DNA of 5,561 nt, from the NCBI GenBank assembly GCA_902773165.1, contig CACYDO010000153.1, forward strand, positions 1 to 5,561. The letters are read 5' to 3'. Origin of the DNA: an uncultured Ruminococcus sp. Its GTDB lineage: Bacteria > Bacillota > Clostridia > Oscillospirales > Acutalibacteraceae. The translations under genes and the position numbers were made by a program. Positions 1-5,500 of the stretch are shown in pieces (position 1 is the first letter of the stretch; each line of letters begins with the position of its first letter). Under the pieces are notes generated by a model. It made no database searches. It worked only from the letters and a program-made list of their open reading frames with translations, and had not been told where the DNA came from.

Positions 1-129
1 CCCTGCGGAATATGCCGTCAGGTACTCAGCGAATTCTGCAAAGGCGACTTTGAAATAATATTAACCGATAAAAACGGGATAAAAAAGCTTTCTCTTTCGG
101 AGCTTTTACCGTTTCCGTTTGAATTGTAA
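1..129 (+). CDS. cdd: Cytidine deaminase, C-terminal fragment (5' end outside window)
   Basis: Frame 1 is open from the first base to TAA at 127-129 and encodes 43 residues beginning PCGICRQVLSEFC. The PCxxC motif (fragment residues 1-5) supplies two of the three zinc-binding cysteines of the homotetrameric cytidine deaminase family; the third ligand and the catalytic glutamate lie in the C/HAE motif, upstream of the window. The following ILTDKNG and LSELLPFPF match the family's usual C-terminal strand and 'ELLP' ending. The enzyme hydrolyses cytidine and deoxycytidine to uridine and deoxyuridine in the cytosol (pyrimidine salvage). The next gene starts 17 nt downstream with no terminator between, so the two are probably co-transcribed. 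Family assignment is confident; whether the upstream part is intact cannot be seen. Confidence 0.9.
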   Translation, partial: PCGICRQVLSEFCKGDFEIILTDKNGIKKLSLSELLPFPFEL

Positions 130-146
130 CACGGAGGCATGCTAGA

Positions 147-1166
147 ATGAAAAAACTATTCCCAAAAACAAATATGTTTGAGGAGGCAAAACGGCAAAGC
201 AAGGGTCACTTTGTCATCGTGGAGATACTTCTGTTTTTACTCGTTCTGTTAGTAGCGGAGATCGTGTCTTCTCTGCCAATATTAGCAGTTGAACTGGTAG
301 ATATGACTTCCAATCCGGAAATACTCGACATTGTTTCCAAATTTAACGCCGGTGAGATCACAATGGATGAATACACGGCTGAAATGGCTGCATTTCAAAC
401 TAATGGCATATATTTAGTGATCCAGCTTTTCTGCACAGGCATAACAACGCTTATGATCTTCGTTTACTGCCGATTCATCGAAAAAAGACGTCTTTCAACG
501 ATGGGATTCCGCAAAAAAACGTTTTTGCCCGAATACCTTGTCGGTATGGTCATCGGTACGGTCATGTTCTCGCTTGCTGTAGGCATTTGCCTTATCTTCG
601 GTGCGCTTAATTTTGAGGGCGCTGTTCAGAACATCAAGTGGGGAATTATCGGTCTTTACTTTGTAGGATTCCTTCTTCAGGGTATGAGCGAGGAAGTCAC
701 GTTCCGCGGATATTTTATGGTATCGCTTTCAAGGCGGTCACACATGGCCGTTGCCGTGGCGCTTTCGTCCATCGCATTCGGCTGCGCACACCTGGGCAAT
801 TCGAATGTTACTGTTCTTGCAGTTGTAAACATCTGCTTTTTCGGCTTATTTGAAGCTCTGTATATTTTAAAGCGCGGCAACATTTGGGGCGTTTGCGGTA
901 TACATTCGCTGTGGAATTTTGTTCAGGGTAATTTTTATGGGATCAGCGTAAGCGGAGTAATTGATCCCGACAGCATTATAAAAATGACTCCTGTATATTC
1001 AAAATCACTGATGAACGGCGGTGATTTCGGCCTTGAAGGCGGTCTTGCAGTGACGATCGTGCTTGTCATTTCTATTATTGCGATCACACTTACGAAGACT
1101 AAGGCTTCGGAGATATTTGACGAAGAAAGCGCCCCGATCATAGAGCCTGCTATCACTGAGGAATAA
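147..1166 (+). CDS. CPBP-family intramembrane metalloprotease (Abi/CAAX protease-like)
   Basis: A 339-residue multi-pass membrane protein. The ATG at 147 is preceded by GGAGG at 133-137 (9-nt spacer), which fixes the start. Hydrophobic segments lie at roughly residues 21-50, 86-108, 128-153, 164-180, 200-240 and 298-316; an acidic loop (about 51-85) follows the first. The three CPBP/ABI (Rce1-like) motifs are all present: EExxxR at 182-187 (E182, E183, R187), FxxxH at 211-215 (H215) and HxxxN at 253-257 (H253, N257). These residues form the metal site and catalytic glutamate in Rce1-type proteases, so the enzyme should be active. The substrate is unknown: bacterial members include peptide-maturation, bacteriocin-immunity and anti-sigma-processing proteases. 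No bacteriocin or regulator gene is adjacent; the upstream neighbour is cytidine deaminase. The C-terminal 20 residues are acidic and probably cytosolic. Confidence 0.9.
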   Translation: MKKLFPKTNMFEEAKRQSKGHFVIVEILLFLLVLLVAEIVSSLPILAVELVDMTSNPEILDIVSKFNAGEITMDEYTAEMAAFQTNGIYLVIQLFCTGITTLMIFVYCRFIEKRRLSTMGFRKKTFLPEYLVGMVIGTVMFSLAVGICLIFGALNFEGAVQNIKWGIIGLYFVGFLLQGMSEEVTFRGYFMVSLSRRSHMAVAVALSSIAFGCAHLGNSNVTVLAVVNICFFGLFEALYILKRGNIWGVCGIHSLWNFVQGNFYGISVSGVIDPDSIIKMTPVYSKSLMNGGDFGLEGGLAVTIVLVISIIAITLTKTKASEIFDEESAPIIEPAITEE

Positions 1167-1243
1167 TAATAGATTGTTTGAGGTAGAAAATTTCGTGGCA
1201 TCTACACGCCGCAGGTACCGACAGGAGTAATTTCAGTCTTTCT

Positions 1244-1269
1244 AACCGCTTTGGGAAACCAAGGCGGTT
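1244..1269 (+). terminator. GAAA-capped 11-bp hairpin, possible terminator of the cdd-CPBP unit
   Basis: Arms 1244-1254 and 1259-1269 pair over 11 bp with one G-U wobble, closed by a GAAA tetraloop (1255-1258). It lies 77 nt past the CPBP stop codon. Only three Ts (1268-1270) follow, so as a stand-alone intrinsic terminator it is weak. It may stabilise the mRNA 3' end or act together with the hairpin at 1298-1327. The structure is seen directly; its function is inferred. Confidence 0.5.
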
Positions 1270-1288
1270 TGGTCATATCCTCTGCAAT

Positions 1289-1327
1289 AAAAAAAAGCGC
1301 CCGACCTTGCATTGTAAAGGTCGGGCG
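1289..1327 (-). terminator. Strong rho-independent terminator of nfnAB, possibly bidirectional
   Basis: Perfect 11-bp GC-rich stem, 1298-1308 with 1317-1327, and an 8-nt loop. Read on the minus strand it is followed by eight Us (1296-1289), 51 nt beyond the gltA/nfnB stop codon. Read on the plus strand the tail is T-rich but broken (TTCGTTATATATTTTG), so it may also stop transcripts arriving from the CPBP gene. Confidence 0.92.
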
Positions 1328-1377
1328 TTCGTTATATATTTTGTTTTAATAGAAACACATGACTTTCGGGTAATTGC

Positions 1378-2766
1378 TTATTTTCTCATAATATACGCGT
1401 CTATCGACTCGGCTGCCTGTCTTCCTGCACCCATCGCCTTAATGACCGTAGCTGCACCTGTAACTGCGTCGCCGCCGGCATATACGCCGTCTTTGGTTGT
1501 TGCCATCGTTGTTTCGTCCGCAACAATACAGCCGCGCTTGTTCGCTTCAAGTCCGGGCGTAGTCGTGCGGATAAGCGGATTAGGAGCGTTGCCAATCGCG
1601 ATAATGACCGCATCGACGTCAAGCGTAAACTCTGAGCCTGCCTTCGCAACAGGTCTGCGCCTGCCGCTTGCGTCCGGTTCGCCAAGCTCCATTTCTACGC
1701 ATTCAAGACCGATGACCTTGCCGTTTTCATCTCCGAGAACTCTTACGGGATTTCTCAGCAGCATGAAATTAACGCCCTCTTCCTTTGCGTGATGTATCTC
1801 TTCGTTTCGTGCCGGCATTTCCTCTTCACTGCGGCGGTAAACAATGTAAACATTTTCAGCACCCAGACGAAGCGCACTTCGTGCCGCGTCCATAGCGACA
1901 TTTCCGCCGCCGACAACTGCGACGTTTTTCGGGCGGATTATCGGTGTATCATACTCTTCCTTGTATGCCTTCATGAGGTTTATTCTCGTCAGAAATTCAT
2001 TTGCAGAATAAACTCCGATAAGACCTTCGCCTTCCATGCCCATAAAATTCGGAAGACCTGCGCCTGTACCGATAAAAACAGCTTCATAACCGTCTTCAAA
2101 AAGCTCGTCTACCGAAACGACCTTGCCGACAACCATATTAGTGCGGATATCAACGCCGAGCGCTCTCAGATTATCTATTTCCTTCTGTACGATCTTCTTA
2201 GGCAGACGGAATTCGGGAATACCGTACATAAGAACGCCGCCGGCAGTGTGGAATGCTTCAAAAACAGTAACCGCGTACCCCTTCTTTGCAAGCGCGCCTG
2301 CGCACGTTAATCCGGAAGGACCCGATCCGACAACTGCGACCTTGTGACCGTTGCTTTCGGGCTTTTGCGGTTTTTCAGTGCAGTTCTGCATATGGTAATC
2401 GGCAACAAATCTTTCGAGTCTGCCGATACCAACGCTCTCGGTCTTTATACCGCGCACGCATTTCGATTCGCATTGTGTTTCCTGAGGACAGACACGTCCG
2501 CACACAGCCGGAAGAGAGCTTGATTTCGTAATTATCTTATACGCTTCCTCGTACTCGCCCTTAACGACATGCGCGATAAAGTCGGGTATCTGAATATTCA
2601 CAGGGCAGCCGCTTACACACGGACGATTTTTACAGTTAAGGCAGCGTGAAGCCTCGTTCAGCGCCATTTCCTCGGTGTAGCCCTTAGCTACCTCGTCAAA
2701 ATTTTTATTTCTTACATCAGGCTCCTGCTCGGGAATAGGAGTTTTTGTAGGACACATATTCGGCAT
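1378..2766 (-). CDS. gltA: NfnB / GltA: NADPH-binding large subunit of NADH-dependent ferredoxin:NADP+ oxidoreductase (glutamate synthase small-subunit family)
   Basis: 462 residues from ATG 2766; a Met 12 codons upstream (2802) would overlap nfnA and lacks a ribosome binding site. The N-terminal ferredoxin-like domain has C42-x2-C45-x4-C50-x3-C54 and C89-x3-C93-x5-C99-x3-C103. By analogy with dihydropyrimidine dehydrogenase, C42/C45/C50/C103 should hold one [4Fe-4S] cluster and C54/C93/C99 plus E118 (in IGRLERF) the other; the Glu ligand is typical of Nfn/GltD. An FAD Rossmann motif VAVVGSGPSG is at 143-152, an NADPH motif VAVVGGGNVAMDAA at 282-295, and the second FAD-contacting segment GVYAGGDAVTG at 427-437. 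No glutamine-amidotransferase large subunit (GltB) adjoins it, and nfnA lies directly upstream, so the likely role is electron bifurcation: 2 NADPH formed from NADH and reduced ferredoxin, reversibly. Databases often call it 'NADPH-dependent glutamate synthase'. Confidence 0.93.
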   Translation of the reverse strand: MPNMCPTKTPIPEQEPDVRNKNFDEVAKGYTEEMALNEASRCLNCKNRPCVSGCPVNIQIPDFIAHVVKGEYEEAYKIITKSSSLPAVCGRVCPQETQCESKCVRGIKTESVGIGRLERFVADYHMQNCTEKPQKPESNGHKVAVVGSGPSGLTCAGALAKKGYAVTVFEAFHTAGGVLMYGIPEFRLPKKIVQKEIDNLRALGVDIRTNMVVGKVVSVDELFEDGYEAVFIGTGAGLPNFMGMEGEGLIGVYSANEFLTRINLMKAYKEEYDTPIIRPKNVAVVGGGNVAMDAARSALRLGAENVYIVYRRSEEEMPARNEEIHHAKEEGVNFMLLRNPVRVLGDENGKVIGLECVEMELGEPDASGRRRPVAKAGSEFTLDVDAVIIAIGNAPNPLIRTTTPGLEANKRGCIVADETTMATTKDGVYAGGDAVTGAATVIKAMGAGRQAAESIDAYIMRK

Positions 2767-2768
2767 TG

Positions 2769-3614
2769 TCAATTCACCTCCGCAGTTCTTACAAGACGGC
2801 AATTTTTTCCACGCGCCTGCTGTTCCATATTTCTGTACATAACGTTTCTCTTCATAAGCTCGTCGAAATCGACCTCATGTCCGTCAAAATCAGGTCCGTC
2901 TACGCAGGCAAATTTTGTTTTTCCTCCGACAGTAAGGCGGCAGCCGCCGCACATACCCGTGCCGTCGATCATGATCGGATTCATAGAAACGATCGTCTTT
3001 ATACCGTACTGCTTAGTCAGCTGACAGACCGCCTTCATCATGGGAACAGGACCTATTGCGATAACAAGATCGTAATCCGCGCCATTTTTGATATTAGCTT
3101 CAAGCGCTGTTGTAACAAAGCCCTTATTGCCATTTGAGCCGTCGTCCGTCATGAGGTAAAGAGCGCTGCTGACCGCCTTCATCTCTTCTTCAAGTATTAT
3201 CAGATCTGTATTGCGGAAGCCTGCTATAACGTCTACGTTCGTTCCGGCTTTAAAAAGAGCCTTTGCCTGCGGATATGCGATCGCGCAGCCTGCGCCGCCG
3301 CCGATAACTGCAACCTTTTTATATCCGTCAAGCTCTGTCGGAACGCCTAAAGGACCTACGAAATCGAGGATATGGTCGCCCTCATTAAGCGTATCGAGCA
3401 GCATTGTGCTTGCTCCTACCTTCTGATAAATAATAGTAACAGTGCCTTTTTGCGCGTCTGTATCGGCTATTGTAAGAGGTACGCGCTCACCGAATTCGTC
3501 TACACGGAAGATGATAAACTGCCCGGGTCTGGCTTTTTTTGCAATGTGAGGCGCTTCTACCAACATTTTCGTCATGGAAGGATTAAGCGCCTTTTTTTCT
3601 ACGATCTTGTACAT
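2769..3614 (-). CDS. nfnA: NfnA: FAD/[2Fe-2S] small subunit of NADH-dependent ferredoxin:NADP+ oxidoreductase (dihydroorotate dehydrogenase electron-transfer-like)
   Basis: 281 residues in the ferredoxin-NADP reductase/PyrK fold, the usual length for the family. The N-terminal FAD-binding barrel carries R44-V-P-L-T (RxPL[ST] flavin motif). The nucleotide-binding domain begins VAVIGGGAGCAIAYP (101-115), which should bind NAD(H). The C-terminal [2Fe-2S] segment has D217, C222, C225 and C237 (IDGTGMCGGC ... ACVDGP), the one-Asp three-Cys arrangement known for Nfn small subunits; PyrK proteins use four Cys. The start is ATG 3614 with AAAGGA at 3628-3623, 8 nt away. The stop precedes nfnB by 2 nt. 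A PyrK-type role is unlikely because no pyrD is adjacent and the partner is GltA-like. NfnA's FAD should be the bifurcation site between NAD+ and the ferredoxin side of the complex. Databases use 'sulfide/dihydroorotate dehydrogenase-like FAD/NAD-binding protein'. Confidence 0.92.
   Translation of the reverse strand: MYKIVEKKALNPSMTKMLVEAPHIAKKARPGQFIIFRVDEFGERVPLTIADTDAQKGTVTIIYQKVGASTMLLDTLNEGDHILDFVGPLGVPTELDGYKKVAVIGGGAGCAIAYPQAKALFKAGTNVDVIAGFRNTDLIILEEEMKAVSSALYLMTDDGSNGNKGFVTTALEANIKNGADYDLVIAIGPVPMMKAVCQLTKQYGIKTIVSMNPIMIDGTGMCGGCRLTVGGKTKFACVDGPDFDGHEVDFDELMKRNVMYRNMEQQARGKNCRLVRTAEVN
2774..2781 (-). promoter_or_regulatory. Shine-Dalgarno of nfnB/gltA inside the end of nfnA
   Basis: The minus strand reads GGAGGTGA, a complete match to the 16S anti-Shine-Dalgarno. 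GGAGG ends 10 nt before the ATG at 2766. The site overlaps the last codons and stop (TGA 2771-2769) of nfnA, so ribosomes finishing nfnA are placed to reinitiate on nfnB. It decides the nfnB start in favour of 2766 over 2802. Confidence 0.9.
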
Positions 3615-3628
3615 TTCAAATATCCTTT

Positions 3629-3681
3629 CTCGTTTTTACGAGTTTACAGCCGCGCCCACGATACCACGCCTCCGCGCAGCC
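3629..3681 (-). promoter_or_regulatory. Structured nfnA 5' leader: two hairpins before the ribosome binding site
   Basis: On the minus strand the first hairpin pairs 3681-3674 with 3655-3648 (8 bp, including two G-U pairs, GC-rich) around an 18-nt loop containing GGAGG (3673-3669). The second is CTCGT-AAAA-ACGAG (3642-3629, 5 bp) and abuts the AAAGGA ribosome binding site (3628-3623). Neither has a U-run, so they are not classical terminators. The stems are seen directly; a role in translation control or mRNA stability is inference. I do not recognise a known riboswitch. Confidence 0.45.
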
Positions 3682-3691
3682 AAAAATCCAT
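3644..3691 (-). CDS. Possible 15-codon leader ORF upstream of nfnA
   Basis: ATG 3691-3689 opens a 15-codon frame, MDFWLRGGVVSWARL, ending at TAA 3646-3644, 29 nt before the nfnA start. It begins only about 2-5 nt after the transcription start predicted from the -10 box, so it would be nearly leaderless, and it runs through the first leader hairpin. It has no Shine-Dalgarno. It may be chance: 15 codons is short, and no attenuator-like run of one amino acid is present (two Trp, two Arg). Confidence 0.2.
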   Translation of the reverse strand: MDFWLRGGVVSWARL

Positions 3692-3701
3692 ATAATAATA
3701 T

Positions 3702-3730
3702 ATTATAATACTCTTGATCAAATTTTGCAA
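3702..3730 (-). promoter_or_regulatory. Sigma-A promoter of the nfnAB operon
   Basis: On the minus strand, -35 TTGCAA (3730-3725), a 17-nt spacer and a perfect -10 TATAAT (3707-3702). The transcription start should fall near 3696-3693, giving a leader of about 80 nt before ATG 3614. No dyad operator is obvious around it. Confidence 0.75.
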
Positions 3731-4060
3731 TCTTTAATAATTCCAATTTCAAAAAAATATTACTGCGGCAACTAAATAATCGTAAATAAACAGTGTTGAT
3801 TTGTAAATGATGTATTACACTTTTTCAAGAAAAATAACCTCACCGGTATCTAATACTGCTCTCTAATTAAAACCTTTAAGTCTTTTCGGTCTAATTTCCG
3901 CAATACTGCTTCATCGGGCTTGAAATACGTCAGTATTACTGCGCCCTCTTCCTTTTCTTGCAAAAATTATCCTCGAAAATCCTTTTAAAGCCTTTAATCA
4001 GAGATCAGTATAAAAAGTGATTGAGAAATTCACGAGGAGATTTCAAACCGAGAGGGCGCG
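3731..4060. other. AT-rich intergenic stretch between divergent promoters
   Basis: A 330-nt gap with no confident gene. It holds a possible 37-aa minus-strand ORF (3963-3850), a TTTTTC-AA-GAAAAA palindrome near 3822-3835, two copies of AATACTGCT exactly 50 bp apart (3852-3860 and 3902-3910), and an inverted partner CAGTATT (3931-3937). Upstream of the 4061 promoter, GAAAT...ATTTC forms a weak inverted repeat. No tRNA-like fold, intact transposase or U-run terminator was found. Confidence 0.5.
3850..3963 (-). CDS. Possible small ORF of 37 aa, TTG start, unknown function (or gene remnant)
   Basis: The minus strand from TTG 3963 to TAG 3852-3850 reads LQEKEEGAVILTYFKPDEAV, then 17 more residues rich in K, R, D, L and E, ending LIREQY. 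GAGGA (3974-3970) sits 6 nt before the TTG. The composition is protein-like: a short hydrophobic strand (VILTYF), then a charged segment that could form an amphipathic helix. There is no ATG, and a stop codon lies two codons upstream. Arginine codons (CGG, CGA, AGA) differ from the CGC/CGT prominent in adjacent genes. I do not recognise a family. It could be a true small protein, the tail of a decayed gene, or chance. Confidence 0.28.
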   Translation of the reverse strand: MQEKEEGAVILTYFKPDEAVLRKLDRKDLKVLIREQY

Positions 4061-4089
4061 TTGACAAAGTGGGGGAAGTGTGATATACT
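4061..4089 (+). promoter_or_regulatory. Near-consensus sigma-A promoter with extended -10, for the YihY/BrkB gene
   Basis: Perfect -35 TTGACA (4061-4066), 17-nt spacer, and -10 TATACT (4084-4089) preceded by TGA, an extended -10 (TGn). Transcription should start near 4096, giving a leader of roughly 55 nt before ATG 4150. Confidence 0.88.
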
Positions 4090-4149
4090 TTACAAAATAG
4101 TATCAAATTGTGAATGAGATTAAGAGAAAACAAATGAGGTGCGTTTCCG

Positions 4150-5130
4150 ATGGACAGTAAAAAAACAATAAAAAAATTCACCGACAATAAGATAGTAAAA
4201 GAGATCGTCGATTTCGGAAATGCTTTGGGGCAGCGGTATACAGCGCCGAATGCCGCCAGTATTGCGTTTTATCTCTTCATCTCTATGATCCCTCTGTTTA
4301 TCCTGCTGTGTTCTCAGCTTCCGCTTACAGGAATAAGTAAAGGCGAAATGATCGCCGCTGTTACAAATATGCTGCCTGAAACGGTCAAGGGGCTTGTTTC
4401 ATCTATCATATCCGAGGCGTATAACTCCCGTATCGGCGTGTTTTCCTTCTCTATTATAATGCTGCTGTGGTCGTCTTCCCGCGGCGTTATGGCACTTATT
4501 CGCTCCCTTGATATCGTTTATCAGGAACAGGATAGCCGCGATATCATTAATATGTATATGTTCTCTATATTCTGTACGGTCTGTCTGCTGTTGGCGATCA
4601 GCCTTATGCTGGTCATTTATACAAAAGAGCTGACAGCTGAGGAGCTTCTCCGTTCAGCTATGCCTTCTAATGAATTTTCTGATATAATAGCTAAACATAT
4701 GAAGGACTTTGACGTCATTTTTGCAGGCACCTTGATCTATACTTACATCTATAAGGCTGCTCCGGCAGGAAAAAGAAAATATATCAACCAGCTCCCCGGC
4801 GGCATTTTTTCCGCTATCGGAATTTCGCTTTTTTCTTACTTTTTCGCTGAGTATACAGGCGGATCCAATATCTATAAATCATTTTACGGCAGCCTGACAA
4901 CGATCTGCATTTTCCTTATGTGGCTTTATTCCTGCATAAATATCTTCCTCATCGGCGGCGTTATAAATTCACATTTCGAAAAACGTATCTCCGCTATTTC
5001 TACTGCCGTTATTTCAAAATTTAAACGTAAACGCAAGATAAAAAAAGAAAGCAAGAAACTTCAAAAACATATTCAGAATAACAGCAGCAATTCCGATATC
5101 AAAAATACAGATACTGCCGCTAACAGATAA
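4150..5130 (+). CDS. YihY/virulence factor BrkB family inner-membrane protein
   Basis: 326 residues. ATG 4150 is preceded by GAGGTG (4136-4141) with an 8-nt spacer. Six hydrophobic segments are visible: about 35-55, 97-117, 135-157, 186-202, 214-234 and 246-273. Family hallmarks are AASIAFYLFISMIPLFILL after a short amphipathic N-terminus (residues 35-53), WSSSRGVMALIRSLDIVY (107-124), and YKSFYGSLTTICIFLMWLY followed by IFLIGGVIN (242-273). Family members are polytopic proteins once annotated as 'ribonuclease BN', an assignment later shown to be wrong; their biochemical role is unsettled. After the last membrane segment comes a strongly basic stretch (289-307, K/R-rich), then an Asn/Ser/Asp tail, probably cytosolic. 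The gene is monocistronic, with its own promoter and terminator. Family assignment is confident; function is open. Confidence 0.92.
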   Translation: MDSKKTIKKFTDNKIVKEIVDFGNALGQRYTAPNAASIAFYLFISMIPLFILLCSQLPLTGISKGEMIAAVTNMLPETVKGLVSSIISEAYNSRIGVFSFSIIMLLWSSSRGVMALIRSLDIVYQEQDSRDIINMYMFSIFCTVCLLLAISLMLVIYTKELTAEELLRSAMPSNEFSDIIAKHMKDFDVIFAGTLIYTYIYKAAPAGKRKYINQLPGGIFSAIGISLFSYFFAEYTGGSNIYKSFYGSLTTICIFLMWLYSCINIFLIGGVINSHFEKRISAISTAVISKFKRKRKIKKESKKLQKHIQNNSSNSDIKNTDTAANR

Positions 5131-5158
5131 AAAGTCCCCCATATGGGGGGCTTTTTTT
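5131..5158 (+). terminator. Rho-independent terminator of the YihY/BrkB gene, bidirectional
   Basis: Immediately after TAA (5128-5130). AAAGTCCCCC (5131-5140) pairs with GGGGGGCTTT (5145-5154) around an ATAT loop; one U-G wobble. The plus strand continues with seven Ts (5152-5158). On the minus strand the As at 5129-5133 give a U tract, so it may also end transcripts from the dockerin remnant. Confidence 0.95.
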
Positions 5159-5166
5159 ATCATAGT

Positions 5167-5344
5167 TCAATATGTCCTCTTGTTTCCCTTCATACTTTTG
5201 CCGATCGCGTAAAACACCGAAAGCCCGGCGCTGTAGTACAGTATCTGCAGCGTCAGACAACGTTATCTGCCCGTCACCGTCAACATCTGCTACGGTCACA
5301 TCATTCTGCGTTTTCATAAAAGCGCCCAGCGTTAAAGTCCTTTA
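5167..5344 (-). pseudogene. Frameshifted C-terminal remnant of a dockerin-bearing protein
   Basis: The frame around ATG 5317 encodes VADVDGDGQITLSDAADTVLQ. It contains a 12-residue calcium loop, D-V-D-G-D-G-Q-I-T-L-S-D (5287-5252), with acidic residues at 1, 3, 5 and 12 as in dockerin F-hand repeats. Just after it the reading frame is wrong: the same frame gives RRAFGVLRDRQ, while the +1 frame (5238-5167) gives YYSAGLSVFYAIGK and a TGA stop, matching the usual dockerin continuation 'LQYYxAGL'. A second calcium repeat, a signal peptide and a catalytic domain are missing; upstream, the frame is closed by TAA near 5345. There is no promoter or Shine-Dalgarno before ATG 5317. Intact dockerins anchor secreted hydrolases to cohesin scaffolds. 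The alternative, a short intact EF-hand protein, is less likely given the split. Confidence 0.65.
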
Positions 5345-5405
5345 ATATTTGCATTTTTTGAGCAGAAACCAACCGGGCAAGCGTCTTATGAAAATAATAA
5401 CACAC

Positions 5406-5435
5406 AAAAAAAGAGATACCCAACCGGATATCTCT
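5406..5435 (-). terminator. Rho-independent terminator of the rRNA operon
   Basis: On the minus strand, AGAGATA (5435-5429) pairs with TATCTCT (5418-5412), extended by a CC/GG pairing with one bulged base, followed by seven Us (5412-5406). It lies about 65 nt past the mature 23S 3' end, on the same strand, and no other gene intervenes. Confidence 0.88.
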
Positions 5436-5500
5436 CCCATAGTGCTCAAGCACCCTCAAAACTGAACAAAGCAAAATAAACATCTGATAGACCAAAGAAC
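5436..5500 (-). other. 23S rRNA 3' trailer (processing region)
   Basis: Transcribed spacer between the 23S 3' end and the terminator. It contains GGTC/GACC pairing across the mature end (5505-5501 with 5494-5490), a GTTCAGTTTTGAGGGTGC block typical of Firmicute rRNA spacers, and a small GTGC-TTGA-GCAC hairpin (5453-5442). No 5S rRNA-like sequence is present in these 65 nt, which is far shorter than a 5S gene (about 117 nt). Confidence 0.7.

Noticed and set aside
1191..1349. Plus-strand open frame of 52 codons (IYTPQVPTGVISVFLTALGN...) between the CPBP gene and nfnB
   Set aside because: It has no start codon with a ribosome binding site, and it runs through both hairpins, so it encodes terminator structure. 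No family is recognised.
1307..2310. Two long plus-strand ORFs opposite nfnB (161 and 173 codons)
   Set aside because: They are antisense to a well-supported gene. The translations show no domains and one begins inside a terminator stem.
2767..2802. Twelve-residue N-terminal extension of nfnB (MPSCKNCGGELT)
   Set aside because: It overlaps nfnA and lacks an SD, whereas ATG 2766 has a full GGAGGTGA. The CxxC is the out-of-frame reading of the nfnA end.
4005..4187. Minus-strand ORF of 60 codons across the YihY promoter and start
   Set aside because: It overlaps a strong promoter, the SD and the first codons of a confident gene on the other strand, and has no SD of its own.
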